Below are positions 38,951-53,900 of a stretch of 64,000 nt of DNA, in pieces (the stretch's first letter is position 1; each line of letters begins with the position of its first letter). The notes under the pieces are model-generated. The model was not told where the DNA came from, searched no databases, and saw only the letters and a list, made by a program, of their open reading frames with translations. Source of the DNA: Nematostella vectensis (lineage: Eukaryota > Cnidaria > Anthozoa > Actiniaria > Edwardsiidae); NCBI RefSeq assembly GCF_932526225.1, contig NC_064047.1:498001-562000 (forward strand), in the 5' to 3' direction. A program made the translations under genes and the position numbers.

Positions 38951-41900
38951 CCACCACCATCATCATCATCATCATCATTATCACCGCCATCATCATCACA
39001 CCAATAACAACATGATAATAATGATAATCACCACATTCATAATCCACACTAGCATCCGTAAAATATAAGACATCACCAAGTTCGCTATCATCTTAATAAT
39101 TATATTTAAAAGTCACCACTAATATTCTTTTGAATTGATTTATAAGACTTCTTTTGTCGGATACTTCTGCCCTCTAGTAAACTTTTATTTATTTTTTGTC
39201 TTCTAGTAGCTTTATTGTTTAAAATCTTTCCTACTTGTGTGTGATAGCAAATTCTTGTTCTTTATTGTTTTTGTCTCTTCCGTTTTTGTCTATTTCGACA
39301 ATTACCTATTGTTTGTAACATAATCAAGTTTACAAAAATCCTCCCCGGGGAGCTTCTAAATGAGTGGAAAACTATGCGAACTATTTATTCTACTTGTGCA
39401 TACAAGAGCGCAGTCTATTGACTATCGTCTATCTAGCAAGAGAATACTAGGACCAAAAGAACACACGGTAAAGTACAGCGACAAGTACTGGGGTCTTATC
39501 TGATTTATTGAATTCGATTTATTGAATTTCGTCTTCAAAGTTGTGCTTAATTTGTTGTTGAATAATTTGATCTATTAGCGGGTCCTTTTCCTGTACAGAA
39601 TGCCATAAGTTATCGCGTTATTGCAGCTGGCAATGTTATGTTCAGTGGACATCGAGTATTTTTATTGGTAGCAAGGCAGCAGTAGACTTTGGTCCTATAC
39701 GATACGAGGAGGGCGGAATATATCTTTCGTTTATATAATCGATATATAATCAAATTTATCGTTTTCTTTCGATTAATCTCCAAATAATACAACAATTTCA
39801 AATTAATATTTTGGAATACTATTTTATTAGTTCTCGGGTTCTGTATTATGATCATCTCATTTAATTCTAATTAATGATTGTTATTGCTTTTCACTCGATA
39901 ATACCGAGGCTATAACCTGAATAATAGTCTAGTACTTTATGGGGGGGTGTGAATAGGTTCGCGGATCGGCGGATTCGGCCCCGAAATGCTCACGGATCAC
40001 GGATTTTGTTGATTATTTCAGCGGATTGACGGATTTTGGAAATACGGCGGATCACGGATCTGTTGACAATTTGGGTACGGATTTCGGATTTTGACTGCTT
40101 TGACGGTCGAATTTCGGATTTTAAATGAATTTCAATCGATGCTATTGTTTATCACTCAAACCATGCGAATCTAAAAATATCTGCGGATCCACGGATTTGC
40201 CCCGAAAATGTTGCGGATCGGCGGATTTACATACCCCTATTCACCCCCCCCCCCCCCCATTTATGGAAACTTGTTCTTAAATTCCATATTTTTGTTAACA
40301 GATTCGAGGCGCTTTTCAAAACTCTGGAAAAACAAGAAAAGGAAAGGGCGATGAAAGACAAACTTGCCAAGTGGGATGACTGTACTCGCAAACTACGCAA
40401 TTTACTCGCGAAATTTGAAGCCAAGCTAAGTGACATAAAGGATTTGGGGACCCCACAAGACATCAAAGAAATTGAAGACCGAGTCGAACAGACTTCGGTA
40501 AGTTTATGGTTGAACAAGCACAATAACCACAGTTTGTAGTTAAATTAAAATACTATTTTTAGCTCAGGATTTTATGCTATAAGTTTCGGCCAGTAATGCT
40601 AAATTATTATATTTTCTTGTTTTTAGTTAATGGTTTAAAACTAAAAATTATGTAGCCTTTTTTTTTTAAATTAACTCTCATGCCTGTTAACCCATGGCGT
40701 ACATGGCTGTATATTTATCTGAAATTGATTTCCCCGTCCGGTAGAGCTGTTAGTCATTCTCTGGACTTTGGCTCACTTTTCCAAGTCTTGCTTATTTATT
40801 TTTTTAGATCTTGTATTGCTAAACCGGCCACGCGCGCGCGTTGGGAGAGTCGCGTTCACTAAATCTCTTTGCATCCACAAAAATATCATACTCAAAAGGA
40901 TTCTTCTAGCTTTCGGCTGATGAATATGCAATTATTATTATTTTTTTTTTTTGTAAAGCAAAAAAATAAGTAATCAATAAATAAACCCAGACTATTTTTG
41001 ATTTATACACTCTTCGAGTTTTTTGTGAATTTCCGTATTTTATATTTTAGATAATTTATAGAAGGCGGCTTAGATGTCAAAAGTTAAAAACATTTATTTA
41101 CGATTAACGTATGCTCCCGACAATTTACTGAAGACTTGTTTCCGTAAAATCGCACACGACCGCAGGGTTAATTTCCATATCATCGTACACGATCGCAGGG
41201 AGAGATACCATATAATCGTACACGATCGCAGGGTGAATTTCCATATAATCGTACACGATCGCAGTGTGAATTTCCATATAATCGTACCCTATCGCAGGGT
41301 GAATATCCATATAATCGCAAACGATCGCACGGGGAATTTTCATATAATCGTACACGATCGCAGGGTGAATTTCCATATAATCGCATACGATCGCCTGCGA
41401 TCCAGGGTGATCACTTGGAAACCAGTCCTTACAGTCAGTAAAAAATGTACGACTGGAAAGAACACGGATGGAATGGGGCAAACTAAAATAAATATTCCCA
41501 ATGTATCATTTTAAGCGCACAAATTGACTTTAAATACAAAAATTTTAAGAAATATTTTCATTTGGCTCTGTGTTTGGTACGCATGAATAAGTGATAAGCG
41601 AGCAAAAAAGAAAAAAAAAAGAAAAGAAAGAAAGAAAAGTGATTTTTATTTTAGTTTTCTAAAATTATATGTAAGATATTTTGATAAGCAAATATTTACC
41701 AAAACGACAAACAAGAAGGATCCCTTGGTTCTCCCAGACCATGCACCTACATGAATGCACCCCTCTGAGCCCCTCCCTGGCCACACCCCTACAGTGATAC
41801 ACTTAACCGAACCCTTACCCGATCACGCCCTTACAGGGATACACCCCTCTGAACCCGTCCTTGTTCTATAGACTCTCTCGGAGGACATTGTCGCTGCGAT

Positions 41901-44900
41901 CCCAGAAATCCAATCGGGCTACGAGTACGGAAACACATTACTGGAAGACAATGACCTTAGCGACCAGGCCAAGGACAAAGTCGAGCGTGAGATGAATGAG
42001 ACTGGGGATGGGTTTAAAAAGCTTAAGGCGGAGCTGGACGCAGAACATCAAAGGTTAGCTTCGTAGTGCCCTTATAACAATTGTACGCACATGTGCGTGT
42101 CACGAAAAAACATTCTATAAGATTCGTAAATTAGTTCATTCTTTAAACCTATGGCTCGTGTCATGAGTGGGTCTCGTTCCAAATTTTTCTATTGCCCCAT
42201 TTCGTTATTTCTGTTTGCTGTAACCATTTCGCTGCCAAATAAAGATCATACTCAACAAAGATTTTGCGCGCATGCGTAGACTTGAGGGCTTGCTTGACGA
42301 GAAGCAGAGTGACCACGACTCCAAGCTTGAGCGATGGGCCCTGGAGCGAGCGAAACTCAAGGGACTCCTCGAGAAGGGCCGCAAGAAGACTGAACACATC
42401 AAGGCTGAAAAGCTACCAGATACACGTGAAGAGACGGAGCGACAGCTGAAAAACATAGAGGTGATACCAACTAGACATATCAGCTAATGGTTATATCAGC
42501 TAGTGGTTATATCAGCTAGTGGTTATTTCAGCTAGTGGTTATATCAGCTAGTGGTTATATCAGCTAATGGTTTTATCAGCTAATGGTTATATCAGCTAGT
42601 GGTTATATCAGCTAGTGGTAATATCAGCTAATGGTTATATCAGCTAGTGGTTATATCAGCTAGTGGTTATATCAGCTAGTGGTTATATCAGCTAATGGTT
42701 TTATCAGCTAATGGTTATATCAGATAATGTTTATATCAGCTAGTGGTTATATCAGCTAATGGTTATATCAGCTAATGGTTATATCTGCTAATGGTTATAT
42801 CAGCTAGTGGTTATATCAGCTAGTGGTAATATCAGCTAGTTGTTATATTAGCTAATGGTTATATCAGCTAATGGTTATATCAGCTAATGGTTATACCAGC
42901 TAGTGGTTATATCAGCTAGTGGTAATATCAGCTAATGGTTATATCAGCTAGTGGTTATATCAGCTAGTGGTTATATCAGCTAGTGGTTATATCAGCTAAT
43001 GGTTTTATCAGCTAATGGTTATATCAGATAATGTTTATATCAGCTAGTGGTTATATCAGCTAATGGTTATATCAGCTAATGGTTATATCTGCTAATGGTT
43101 ATATCAGCTAGTGGTTATATCAGCTAATGGTTATATCAGCTAGTGGTTATATCAGCTAGTGGTTATATCAGCTAATGGTTATATCAGCTAATGGTTATAT
43201 CAGCTAGTGGTTATATCAGCTAGTGCTAATATCAGCTAATGGTTATATCAGCTAGTGGTTATATTAGCTAGTGGTTATATCAGCTAATGGTTTTATCAGC
43301 TAATGGTTTTATCAGCTAATGGTTTTATCAGCTAATGGTAATATTAGCTAATGGTTTTATCAGCTAATGGTAATATTAGCTAATGGTTTTATCAGCTAGT
43401 GGTTATATTAGCTAATGGTAATATTAGCTAATGGTTATACCAGCTAGTGGTTATATCAGCTAATGGTTATACCAGCTAGTGGTTATATCAGCTAATGGTT
43501 ATATCAGCTAGTGGTTATATCAGCTAATGGTTTTATCAGCTAATGGTTTTATCAGCTAATGGTAATATTAGCTAATGGTTTTATCAGCTAATGGTAATAT
43601 TAGCTAATGGTTTTATCAGCTAGTGGTTATATTAGCTAATGGTTATATCAGCTAATGGTTATATCAGCTAATGGTTATACCAGCTAGTGGTTATATCGCT
43701 TAATAGTTATATCAGATAAACAACTTGCGAGATACAAGAAAAACGACGCAATAACCATCATGGGGGTTGGATATTGTCATCATTACAGCAGCGTTATCCT
43801 TGTACTGGAAATATCCAAAAGTGGAGTTTTCGGGTTTTTTTTTTTTTTTTTACTTTTCCGTGCCCTTTTTGCCCTCGTGCTAAAATAGAGTTGTTGTTTT
43901 TGGTATGTAAATTTTTCTTTTTCGGTAATAGGACTTCCAGGAGGAGATGATGGAAGAGTTTCCAGGAGTCAAAGCGAGCGTGGATTATGGTAACAGTCTT
44001 CTTGACGAAAGCGGGCTCACGGAGGACGAAAAAGACGTCATCGAGCGAGAGGTGGATGGGATTGGGAACGACTTCCGGAAGATGAAAGAGGAAGTTCAAG
44101 AACATTACGAGAAGTAAGAGGAGATAGATCGTTATTCAGGTTGAAATTCTACAAGATATTTTATCGCGAACAATCTGTTATGTTTTAACAGTTTGATCGT
44201 GTGTGAAATATGTTTTCAAGATGTTGCGTGCGCATCCAAAATGCCACAGACTGGCGGGCCACAGCTGATCTTAAATGGCGTACGAAGTGGAGTTTTCAGA
44301 TAAAGCTATAAAAAGGCTGTCAGAGTGCTTCTTTCGCGGACTTTTGGAGTCAATTCCCTTTCGTCCGCATGTTGGATCAGCTATGGCCCGCCAAGTTTGT
44401 GGCATTTCGGATGCGCGCGCAACATCGTGAAAACGGTCTGTTGACAGAAGGGGTTAATGATCATTTTGATGTATGTATTCCTAGGCTAGAAGACCTTCTA
44501 GATGACTTCGAGTCTACAGACGAGGATGAATCTGATCAAGATGAAGAAGATGGAGAAGATGGAGCTAAGGTAATATTGAACTCAGGCGTCAAATATTGAT
44601 GATAATCACAATTCATTTGTTACAGCTCAACCACTCCACATACCAACTCACACAACTTATACCATACCACATACAACTTATACCATACCACATACAACTT
44701 ATACCATACCACATACAACTTATACCATACCACATACAACTTATACCATACCACATACAACTTATACCATACCACATACAACTTATACCATACCACATAC
44801 AACTTATACCATACCACATACAACTTATACCCTACCACCTGCAACTTATACCATACCACATACAACTCCGCCACTGTTATCGATTCTTTATCGCCCTTGA

Positions 44901-47900
44901 CTTGTGTACACCGATAATTTCCACGTCGTGAAATTGCAAGGAGCTCGTAAACTTGCGTTTTTGCTTGCCGCCATCAGAGACCTAGACCCAGTTTCCCTCT
45001 CTCTTGCCCTAGGCTCTTTATGACCTAAAAACCTTAAAACTACAGCCATTAGTATATTACCCCTGCGACTTTGGTTAAATTGCAGGAAATTGTCGTTTGA
45101 ATTTAAAAATGTGATCTCCTGATAAAAACACTGGGTATATATGTTAGCCTAAAGGTTTGGTTACAGCTCTTTCTTGTGCACAATAAACGTCTGTCTTTCT
45201 GTTTAAGCCCATAAAGATGGAGGTTGTTGAAAGCGCCCCGATCGACGAGTACTTAATACGGCTTGAAGATGTCACGCCGGAGGAAAGGTAGCAATTCTCG
45301 ATCATTCTCCTCCTCCACCTCCTTCTTCTCATCCTCATCATCATCATCATCACCACCACCACCACCTTCATCATCAGCAACATCATCGTCGTCGTCGCCG
45401 TCATCATTATCATCATCGTCGTCGTCGTCGTCGTTATCATCATCATCATCATCATCATCATCGTCATCACCATCGCAACCACCACCACCATCTTTATCAT
45501 AATAATAATCATCATCATCATCACTACAATCATCACCACCACCAACATTATCATCATCGTCATCATCATCAACACATAAAAATCACGAGAACCACCATCA
45601 TCATTACCAGTACAATTATTTTATTATTAGCTTTTTTTATGATCATTGGCGGATCACGTGACTTATTGTAATTCAGACGTAAAGCGGAAGTAAATGAGAA
45701 GCGTGACCACTGGCAGCAGTTGCGTGACAACTTACGCTCTCTATTGGATAAACTGCGCAATCAGCTTGACAAATCACAAGACGAGGACCCGAAAACAGGA
45801 CGTGACGTGCGCAGGCAGATTCACGAGGCAAAGGTAGGTTATCACAGAATTACTTTATAGAATTCGCTTTACATCTCATTTCAAACACAGCCATGTTTAC
45901 CATATAAAGTGCAAGTACTCTGTTTCATAGGGGACATATTTATTCAACTGACCGATGGAAATTGAAATTTCACACTTGGTATTTTCTTTTATTACAACAT
46001 GTGGCGGCTGACGGAGACTCTTTCAGTCCGTTTCAACTTGGCGCCCTGTCGAAAACTCACTAGTGATGATGACATCACTAGTGATATGCATCCCTTTTTA
46101 AGGGGATGACACAGCTCAACGACGTTATTTAGAGTCCACGGGGGTTACTTATTTAGCGGACCATTTTTTCTTTTCCCTTTATTTGACCCAGTTGAGTGGG
46201 GCGAACTCACAGAAACCTCCCCTTGGCTACAGACTTGGCCTTTAATGCCCTATCCCTGATAAGTCATCCTGCGTTGATGGCCCTTCCCCCTTGATGGCCC
46301 TTTCCCCCCTTGATGGCCCTTTTCCCCCCTTGATGGCCCTTTCCCCCCTTGATGACCCTTTCCCCCCATTGATGACCCTTTCCCCCCTTGATGGCCCATT
46401 CCCCCCTTGATGGCCCATTCCCCCCTTGATGGCCCTTTCCCCCCTTGATGACCCTTTCCCCCCTTGATGGCCCTTTCCCCCCTTGATGGCCCTTTCCCCC
46501 CTTGATGACCCTTTCCCCCCCTTGATGACCCTTTCCCCCTTGATGGCCCTTTCCCCCCTTGATGGCCCTTTCCCCCCTTGATGGCCCTTTCCCCCCTTGA
46601 TGGCCCTTTCCCCCCTTGATGGCCCTTTCCCCCCTTGATGACCCTTTCCCCCCTTGATGACCCTTTCCCCCCTTGATGGCCCTTTCCCCCCTTGATGACC
46701 CTTTCCCCCCTTGATGCCCTTTCCCCCCTTGATGACCCTTTCCCCCCTTGATGGCCCATTCCCCCCTTGATGCCCTTTCCCCCCTTGATGACCCTTCCAC
46801 CCCTTGATGGCCCTTTCCCCCTTGATGGCCCTTTCCCCCCTTGATGGCCCTTTCCCCCCTTGATGACCCTTTCCCCCCCTTGATGACCCTTTCCCCCCTT
46901 GATGGCCCTTTCTCCCCTTGATGACCCTTTCCCCCCCCTTGATGACCCTTTCCCCCCTTGATGGCCCATTCCCCCCTTGATGGCCCTTTCCCCCCTTGAT
47001 GACCCTTCCCCCCCTTGATGGCCCTTTCCCCCCTTGCTGGCCCTTTTCCCCCTTGATGGCCCTTTTCCCCCTTGATGACCCTTTCCCCCCTTGATGGCCC
47101 TTTCCCCCCTTGATGGCCCTTTCCCCCCTTGATGCCCTTTCCCCCCTTGATGACCCGTCACTCTTCGATATAGTATAAGTATATCTAGTATAATATAATA
47201 AATATATAATATTAATACTAATATAGTAAATATCTATTAGTATAAATCCACTTACATACTTCCTCTAAATAAATGACGATTTAAATAATTCTTAGTAATG
47301 AATAACTTGAATAACGGCTTTTTCGCTACTCACTATCTATGGCTCAATAATAATAGTATGTGAGTGGATTTATACTATTATCTTATATATGATGCTTATT
47401 AATGTATGTATATATTATCTATTTTTCTCATGAAGGACTGTAAGGACGAGCTTTCGTTAGCTGAGCCTGCTATCAAGGAGGTCATCGATCGCGCCAATGA
47501 GTTGCTAGATGATGATTACGTCACGGAGTCGGAGAAGGAAGCCATTCGAGTGTACATCTCAACCTTAAGTGTAGAGCTTGCAAACTTGGATAAGAAGGCA
47601 GACGAGGAAACCGTGAGGTTTGTTTATGTACAGGGGAACCGTGAAGTTTGTCTATGTACACGGAAATCGTCAGGTTTGTCTAATGTACACGGGAATCGTC
47701 AGGTTTGTCTATGTACACGGGAATCGTCAGGTTTGTCTAATGTACACGGGAATCGTCAGGTTTGTCTGTGTACAATGGAACCATTAGGTTTGTTTATGTA
47801 CAAGGGGTACGTGTAATTTTATTATTCATGTTTAATGGCAAAGCTAATTAAAATAAAATTAATTAAATAAATAAAATGTACATTTCCTTTCTGCTCTCGT

Positions 47901-50900
47901 TTATTCTGTGGGTTTTTGTTATTCATCGTAGGCTCACAGTTTTGTTGGAACAGATGCCAAAAGATGGAGAAGGCGTGGAGGACCACGTGGTGGACGAGGT
48001 AGCAAACCTTGCGAATCAGCGAGTTATTTAACAAATAAATCTTTTTTTTGCGTGCGTCTGTTCTCTAATAGATGCACAGATTACTTCACAGTGTGTCATG
48101 AACAAAATAGTATGCAACTAGACGTAATCGAGTTGCGTGACTGTTGTTCATGACACGCTGTGAAGTCATCTGTTCATCTATGAGATGACAGCGCACAAAA
48201 AAATGAGATCTATTTGTTTTATACAACAATAAAAATGTTTTCTTTCGTTACAATCTAATTTTGTTGATCGCACGCGCATGCCAAGCCTACGTGTGTCCTC
48301 TAAAAGCACACGGACTCTTGACCAATCAGAGCGCGCGATTTACGAGCGTCGTTGTATAAAACATATTAAACTTGCTTCTGGACTATCATGTGCGACTCTT
48401 GTATCGATCTATTGTACCGTGTTGATGAGACCTGCTACCTAACTATAGGAATGTTCTTAGACCTTTCTTATTTCTTAGCGTGTTGACCGTGAGCACTGGG
48501 AAAGACCTGTGCTGGAGTTCAGGGAACCAAAAGAGAATGCCAGTGTTACCATACAGGTAAATACAGCACGTTGATGATGGTGATGGTGATGGTGGTAGTG
48601 ATCGTTTTAGTGATGATGATGAGAATTATCATAATTATGATATTGGTAATAGTAATAATGAGAATACTGATAATTCTGATTTTGATGATAATGATGGTGG
48701 TAGTGATGGTGTTTGTGGTAGTAATGATTCGCTTACAACCCTGTTGATCGCCATGTTTATTTTTCTTTAAAGCTTAAGCCGAAGGAGCACCATTTCATAA
48801 TCCGACCCAATGAACCAATACATATGTACATCGATAAGATACGGGATGACCTTACACCGGAAGAAAGGTAAACGTGTAAGCTTTCATCCATAAACAAACA
48901 AACTTATGTCAAATTTAACCTCCCAAGAAATGATTAAAGGTGAGGGTTCACTCTTTAGACTGCTGTTTATTGTTTATGACCATAACCATGGAGACAATTC
49001 CATCGCTCATGCCTATATTTGGTGGTCACGATAGACACGCTCTTGAACAGAAGAGAAAACTCGACCGCTGGTCAGATTGCCGTGACAGACTCGACAAGCT
49101 ACGTGACCGCGCAAAGGAAAAATTGGACCGTGTTCGGACTGACGGACCGAGGGATCGACGGCATTTGCACGAGAAAGTCCACGAAGCCAAAGTAAGGATC
49201 AACGTTTTTATATCGTCTTAAGAACGTCCCAGAACTTGTTTATTAGGATGAGATATGAACGGCTCGTTCGTCCACATTTTTATGATGCCGTTTCAGAAAA
49301 TTTCAGGATAATTTCAGGAATCCAAGGGAGGATATTGTGGATCGGTTTTTATAGTAAATCTAAAGTGTGAATGTTTGTGATTTTTTTCCGAACCTGGAGA
49401 GGACATATTTTTAATCTTCTCAGTAGATCAGATTTCTTGCCTAAAGAACTAATTGTCCACTAAGACATACCAACTGATCATTATGAGATGACATAAATTA
49501 CATGGAATTTCTTTTAAGTGATAATCATGTTGTCCACTAAGAAATAGCAAGTAATTATCATGACATGACATGAAACGAGATGGTATGAACTTGATAAACT
49601 GATAATCGTGTTTTTATTAAGTGAAAATGGTGTTTATTTTTATGATATTGGTGTTTATTTAGGAATGCGCGGAGGAGATTGAAGATAATGAGCCCGCAGT
49701 CGAGGAGGTCATTGAGTTTGCGGATTCTCTGCTAGATGATCCTAATATCGACGAATCAAACAAAGAGCCCATACGCTATTACGTCACTACCTACCAAATG
49801 GAGCTAAGGAAAATCCATAGGGATGCCAGAGCCGAGGAAGACCGGTAATCACGCGCTATGAATAATTATTGTTATTTAGCGCTAGACACAGGTGACCATT
49901 ACAGTTACATGACCGTTACAGACTTTCTCTATCTGCCGTTAAAGACTTTCTCTATCTGTCGTTAAAGACTTCCTCTATCTGTCGTTACAGACTTTCTCTA
50001 TCTGTCGTTACAGACTTTATCTATCTGTCGTTACAGACTTTCTCTATCTGTCGTTACAGACTTTCACTATCTGTCGTTACAAACTTTCTCTATCTGTCGT
50101 TACAAACTTTATCTATCTGTCGTTACAGACTTTCTCTATCTGTCGTTACAGACTTTCTCTATCTGTCGTTACAGACTTTCTCTATCTGTCGTTACAGACT
50201 TTCACTATCTGTCGTTAAAGACTTTCTCTATCTGTCGTTACAGACTTTCTCTATCTGTCGTTACAGACTTTCTCTATCTGTCGTTACAGACTTTCTCTAT
50301 CTCTCTTTACAGACTTCAACATCTGCTTGATGAGAGTGACCCGATACAGACCGAGGAACTTGTGGAGGAAGAGGTAATCATAGCTACATCAGGACAAGCT
50401 ATAATCTAAACCCGTCTAAAACATGGATAGAATAAAAAAGCCCAAACTGTCGCGATCTCGTACCAGAACAATGAGTACAATACACCAAAAACTGGAAATC
50501 GACTCTGCCAAATTTTCGTCTTTAATAAGACTTCTTCAGGGCAGTCTAAAACATGGCATATAGCACGTGTATATATAACGTCTGAACAGGGGTGAACGAC
50601 ACCGAAATATGACATCACATCCATGTATAACTTGACATACATGTATGACGTCACACCCGCATATAATGTCACTTCCGTATATGACGTCACATCCGTATAT
50701 AACTTCACACCCATAACGTCACGTCCGTATATAAAGTCACCAATCTTTAACGTCACCTCCGTATATGATGTCACGCTCGTATATGACGTCACGTCAGTAT
50801 ATGACGTCACACCCTGTTTCACGTCACAACCACGTATGACGTTATATCCATTATTTCCAGGCTGTTGAGGAGCAGTATTACGAGCGCGATGACTGGATAG

Positions 50901-53900
50901 ACTGGGACCAACTGGAGGAAAAGGAGTAAGTCATCATTTGTATGCACGTGACACAAGCATAGCACAAGAGCGAAATCCTTTGTTAGAAAGCCCTTCTCCT
51001 CTTTTCTCAAAACACTGCTCTTGTTAACCGCGGGCTGTATGGGAAGTTATGTATCCGAGAATTTTTAATTCCGTTCATTTCTTCCTGAAAACATTGCTAA
51101 CTATATGAAGGAATGAAAATAAATGGGTAGAAGTTTAATAACACGATTAATCGAGATCTTGTGTTTTTTAGTGTTGCGTCGCCCAAATCGCCCCGAGTGG
51201 ATCAAGTTGTTCGTGTACAGGTGAGTCTGTTACAGATATCAGATATCTCAAATATACACTCGTGTTGCATATTGTTTCTATTTCTCTTTCTTCAATGTTT
51301 GATTTATGATTTATGCTTTCTCTTAGTTTGCCCCAACAACCACTGACCACTATGTAATGAGGCTTCACGAGGGCATGACGCTAGAAGAAAGGTACGAATC
51401 AAATAGCTCACGTGACCACTAGGTTATAATATTACTTATAGCACAATATAGAATCGTCTTGCAAACAGCCCCCTCCCCAAAAAAAGTTATTCCTTGCTAA
51501 CATTAACAAACTTTTAACTTTGAAGAACTTGCCCTTTTGGCTGCCATCTGTTCTGTTGCGTATTTTATCGTTAAAAGGGAAATGTAACTCGCTCTTAAAG
51601 TTTCCTTAAAGGTTTTTTTTTTCATTTTCACCTTATCTCTAACCGCTCTTAAAGTATATCAATCCCTCCCCCCCCTTGAGTAAGTACAAAGCTGCTTTGT
51701 CTCCTATTATCTTTATTCTACAAAGGAGTGCTTTTGTCTCTATTCTTCTCGTTCTTTGTGTCGATGTGCGGATATTGTTCATTTGCCCAATCAAATTGCA
51801 GCTTGTAAGAGCTGCGTACTGACCCCTTTTAACTGGAACACAAGCCTTCTCTTGAAGTATCTGTATCTTCTCCCCTCCCTTATTTGATCGGATCGCAAGA
51901 TAGCTCTTGAAGTAATCGAATTCCTCTCCCTATTATTAATCGGGCTGTTTGATATGAACCTGTTAATCCGGCCTTTAGAGCGGAGGCTGAGAGGGCCGAA
52001 AAGCGAGCTGACTGGAGGAACTGGCGGGAAAGGCTGGACGACCTGTTAGACCGATTGAGAAGGAAACTTGAGCGTGCCAGACAGGCACCTCACAGCCGAC
52101 AAGACTGCCTGCACCAAATAGAAGACGCTAAGGTACATGCCCACTCACGTAAAGTCTGAGTATTGCGTAAATTAACTGGCAAAATGCGCTACGCGACTGA
52201 TGTATTGGCCATTTTTAACGTACTATTCACATGGCTTACAATCATCCTCCAGCTCCAGCTGAACGTCTTATCCGAGAGAGCCATGTTTTTAGACCCCTGA
52301 TGTCACGCATTTATTCACATCACGCCATAATTGAGGTCACGGATTGATTCGCATCACGCTATAATTGAGGTCACGCATTGATTCACATCACGCTTTAATT
52401 AAGGTCACGCATTGATTCACATCACGCTGCTATAATTGACATCATTTTTCAGGATTGCCAAGACGAGATAGAACACGCCAAGCCGCACCTTCCACAAGCG
52501 CTGAGCCACGCAGATGCGCTTATAGATGACGACACGGTGCCACGGGACGAAAAGGACGAGATTCGCCGATACGTCACTGACTTTGAGATCAAGCTGAAGG
52601 GAATCCGGAACAAGGCAGCTGAAGAAGAGGACAGGTGTGTATAGTGTTCCCCACTCCTCCCTCCCTGAGGAGAGGTGCGTACAGTGTTTCCCACTCCTCC
52701 CTCCCTTAGGAGAGGTGCGTATAGTGTTCCTCACTCCTCCCTCCCTTAGGAGAGGTGCGTATAGTGTTCCTCACTCCTCCCTCCCTTAGGAGAGGTGCGT
52801 ATAGTGTTCCCCACTCCTCCCTCCCTTAGGAGCGGTGTGTATAGTCTTCCCCACTCCTCCATCCCTTAGAGAAAGGATCGTACAGTAACCCCCTTTGGAC
52901 AGGTGTGTGTTGTGATCCCTACCCCTTCCACCAGAAAAAAAAAACAGTATTTAGGTTTTTTATCAGGGATATTTTGATTTCCATGTCGACCTATTTATTA
53001 AAAAATAGAGAATTAACCAAAGATAATTAACGCCTTTATTTTTACCATCGCAGTTTTTGCTTTTGTTCTTTGCTGGGACGCTTCTTGATGTGTTTTTTCT
53101 CTTAGGCTTCAACATCTGCTCGACCATTACCCGCACCCCAGGGACGCAATCGAACCCGACAGGCTGGTGGAGGAAGAGGTAGGAATGTGGTGAACTGTTA
53201 GTGTGACCAGCTTCTCCTGCTTGTGATTCTATCAAGACTGGCGTGTTGCTAGCCATCTGCTGTGCTAGCATAACATCGCTAACTTATAGAGGCTCTTACT
53301 CTTTTATACTGAGCAAATGATGTGATTATTGAAGGTGCAAATCTCGACCCTCGCACAGACCTGTTGGTCGTGTGATTAGGATCATTTAGATCCGCACCGC
53401 TTTCAACTTCATATACACCGATATTCCGCTCGCATGTATTTCATGCCGACGTCGCGTCGTGTTCGGGACTGTATTTCAAGTTTTCTCACGTCCTCTTCAG
53501 AAATCAACGTCGGCAAAAATAAGCGAATCGCTCGTACACGTGCCGGCGTCCTGTTTCCATCGTCGCCATAGTAACATACCCTGATGTGTAAATACAAAGT
53601 ATTGTGGGTATTGATGTGGAAATGCAATGTATTGTGGGTATTAATGTGTAAATATAAAGTGTTGTGGGCATTGATGTGGAAATGCAGTGTATTGTGGGTA
53701 TTCATGTTTAAATGCAAAGTATGGGTCCCCTTTTCCTTAAGGAGATCGACCGGCAGTTTCACGAACATCCTGAATGGAACGTGAACTTTGAAGATGACGA
53801 GCTTGACCACGCCAATCCAGATGAAGTTGACCACGCCCATTCAGATGAAGTCACGATTAGGGTGAGTTGCACTCATATCACACGCCCTAGCAGCTGTCTC

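Noticed and set aside
38579-39047. Poly-Ser / poly-Met open frames
   Set aside because: Trinucleotide microsatellite read in different frames.
44460-44600. Exon 44485 extended upstream to the Met at 44369
   Set aside because: The upstream codons come from the fold-back element; acceptor ATTCCTAG at 44484 keeps phase with exon 44113.
46250-47161. 303-codon - strand frame with collagen-like Gly-rich repeats
   Set aside because: Pure translation of the C-rich ~20-bp minisatellite; no non-repeat sequence and no splice context.
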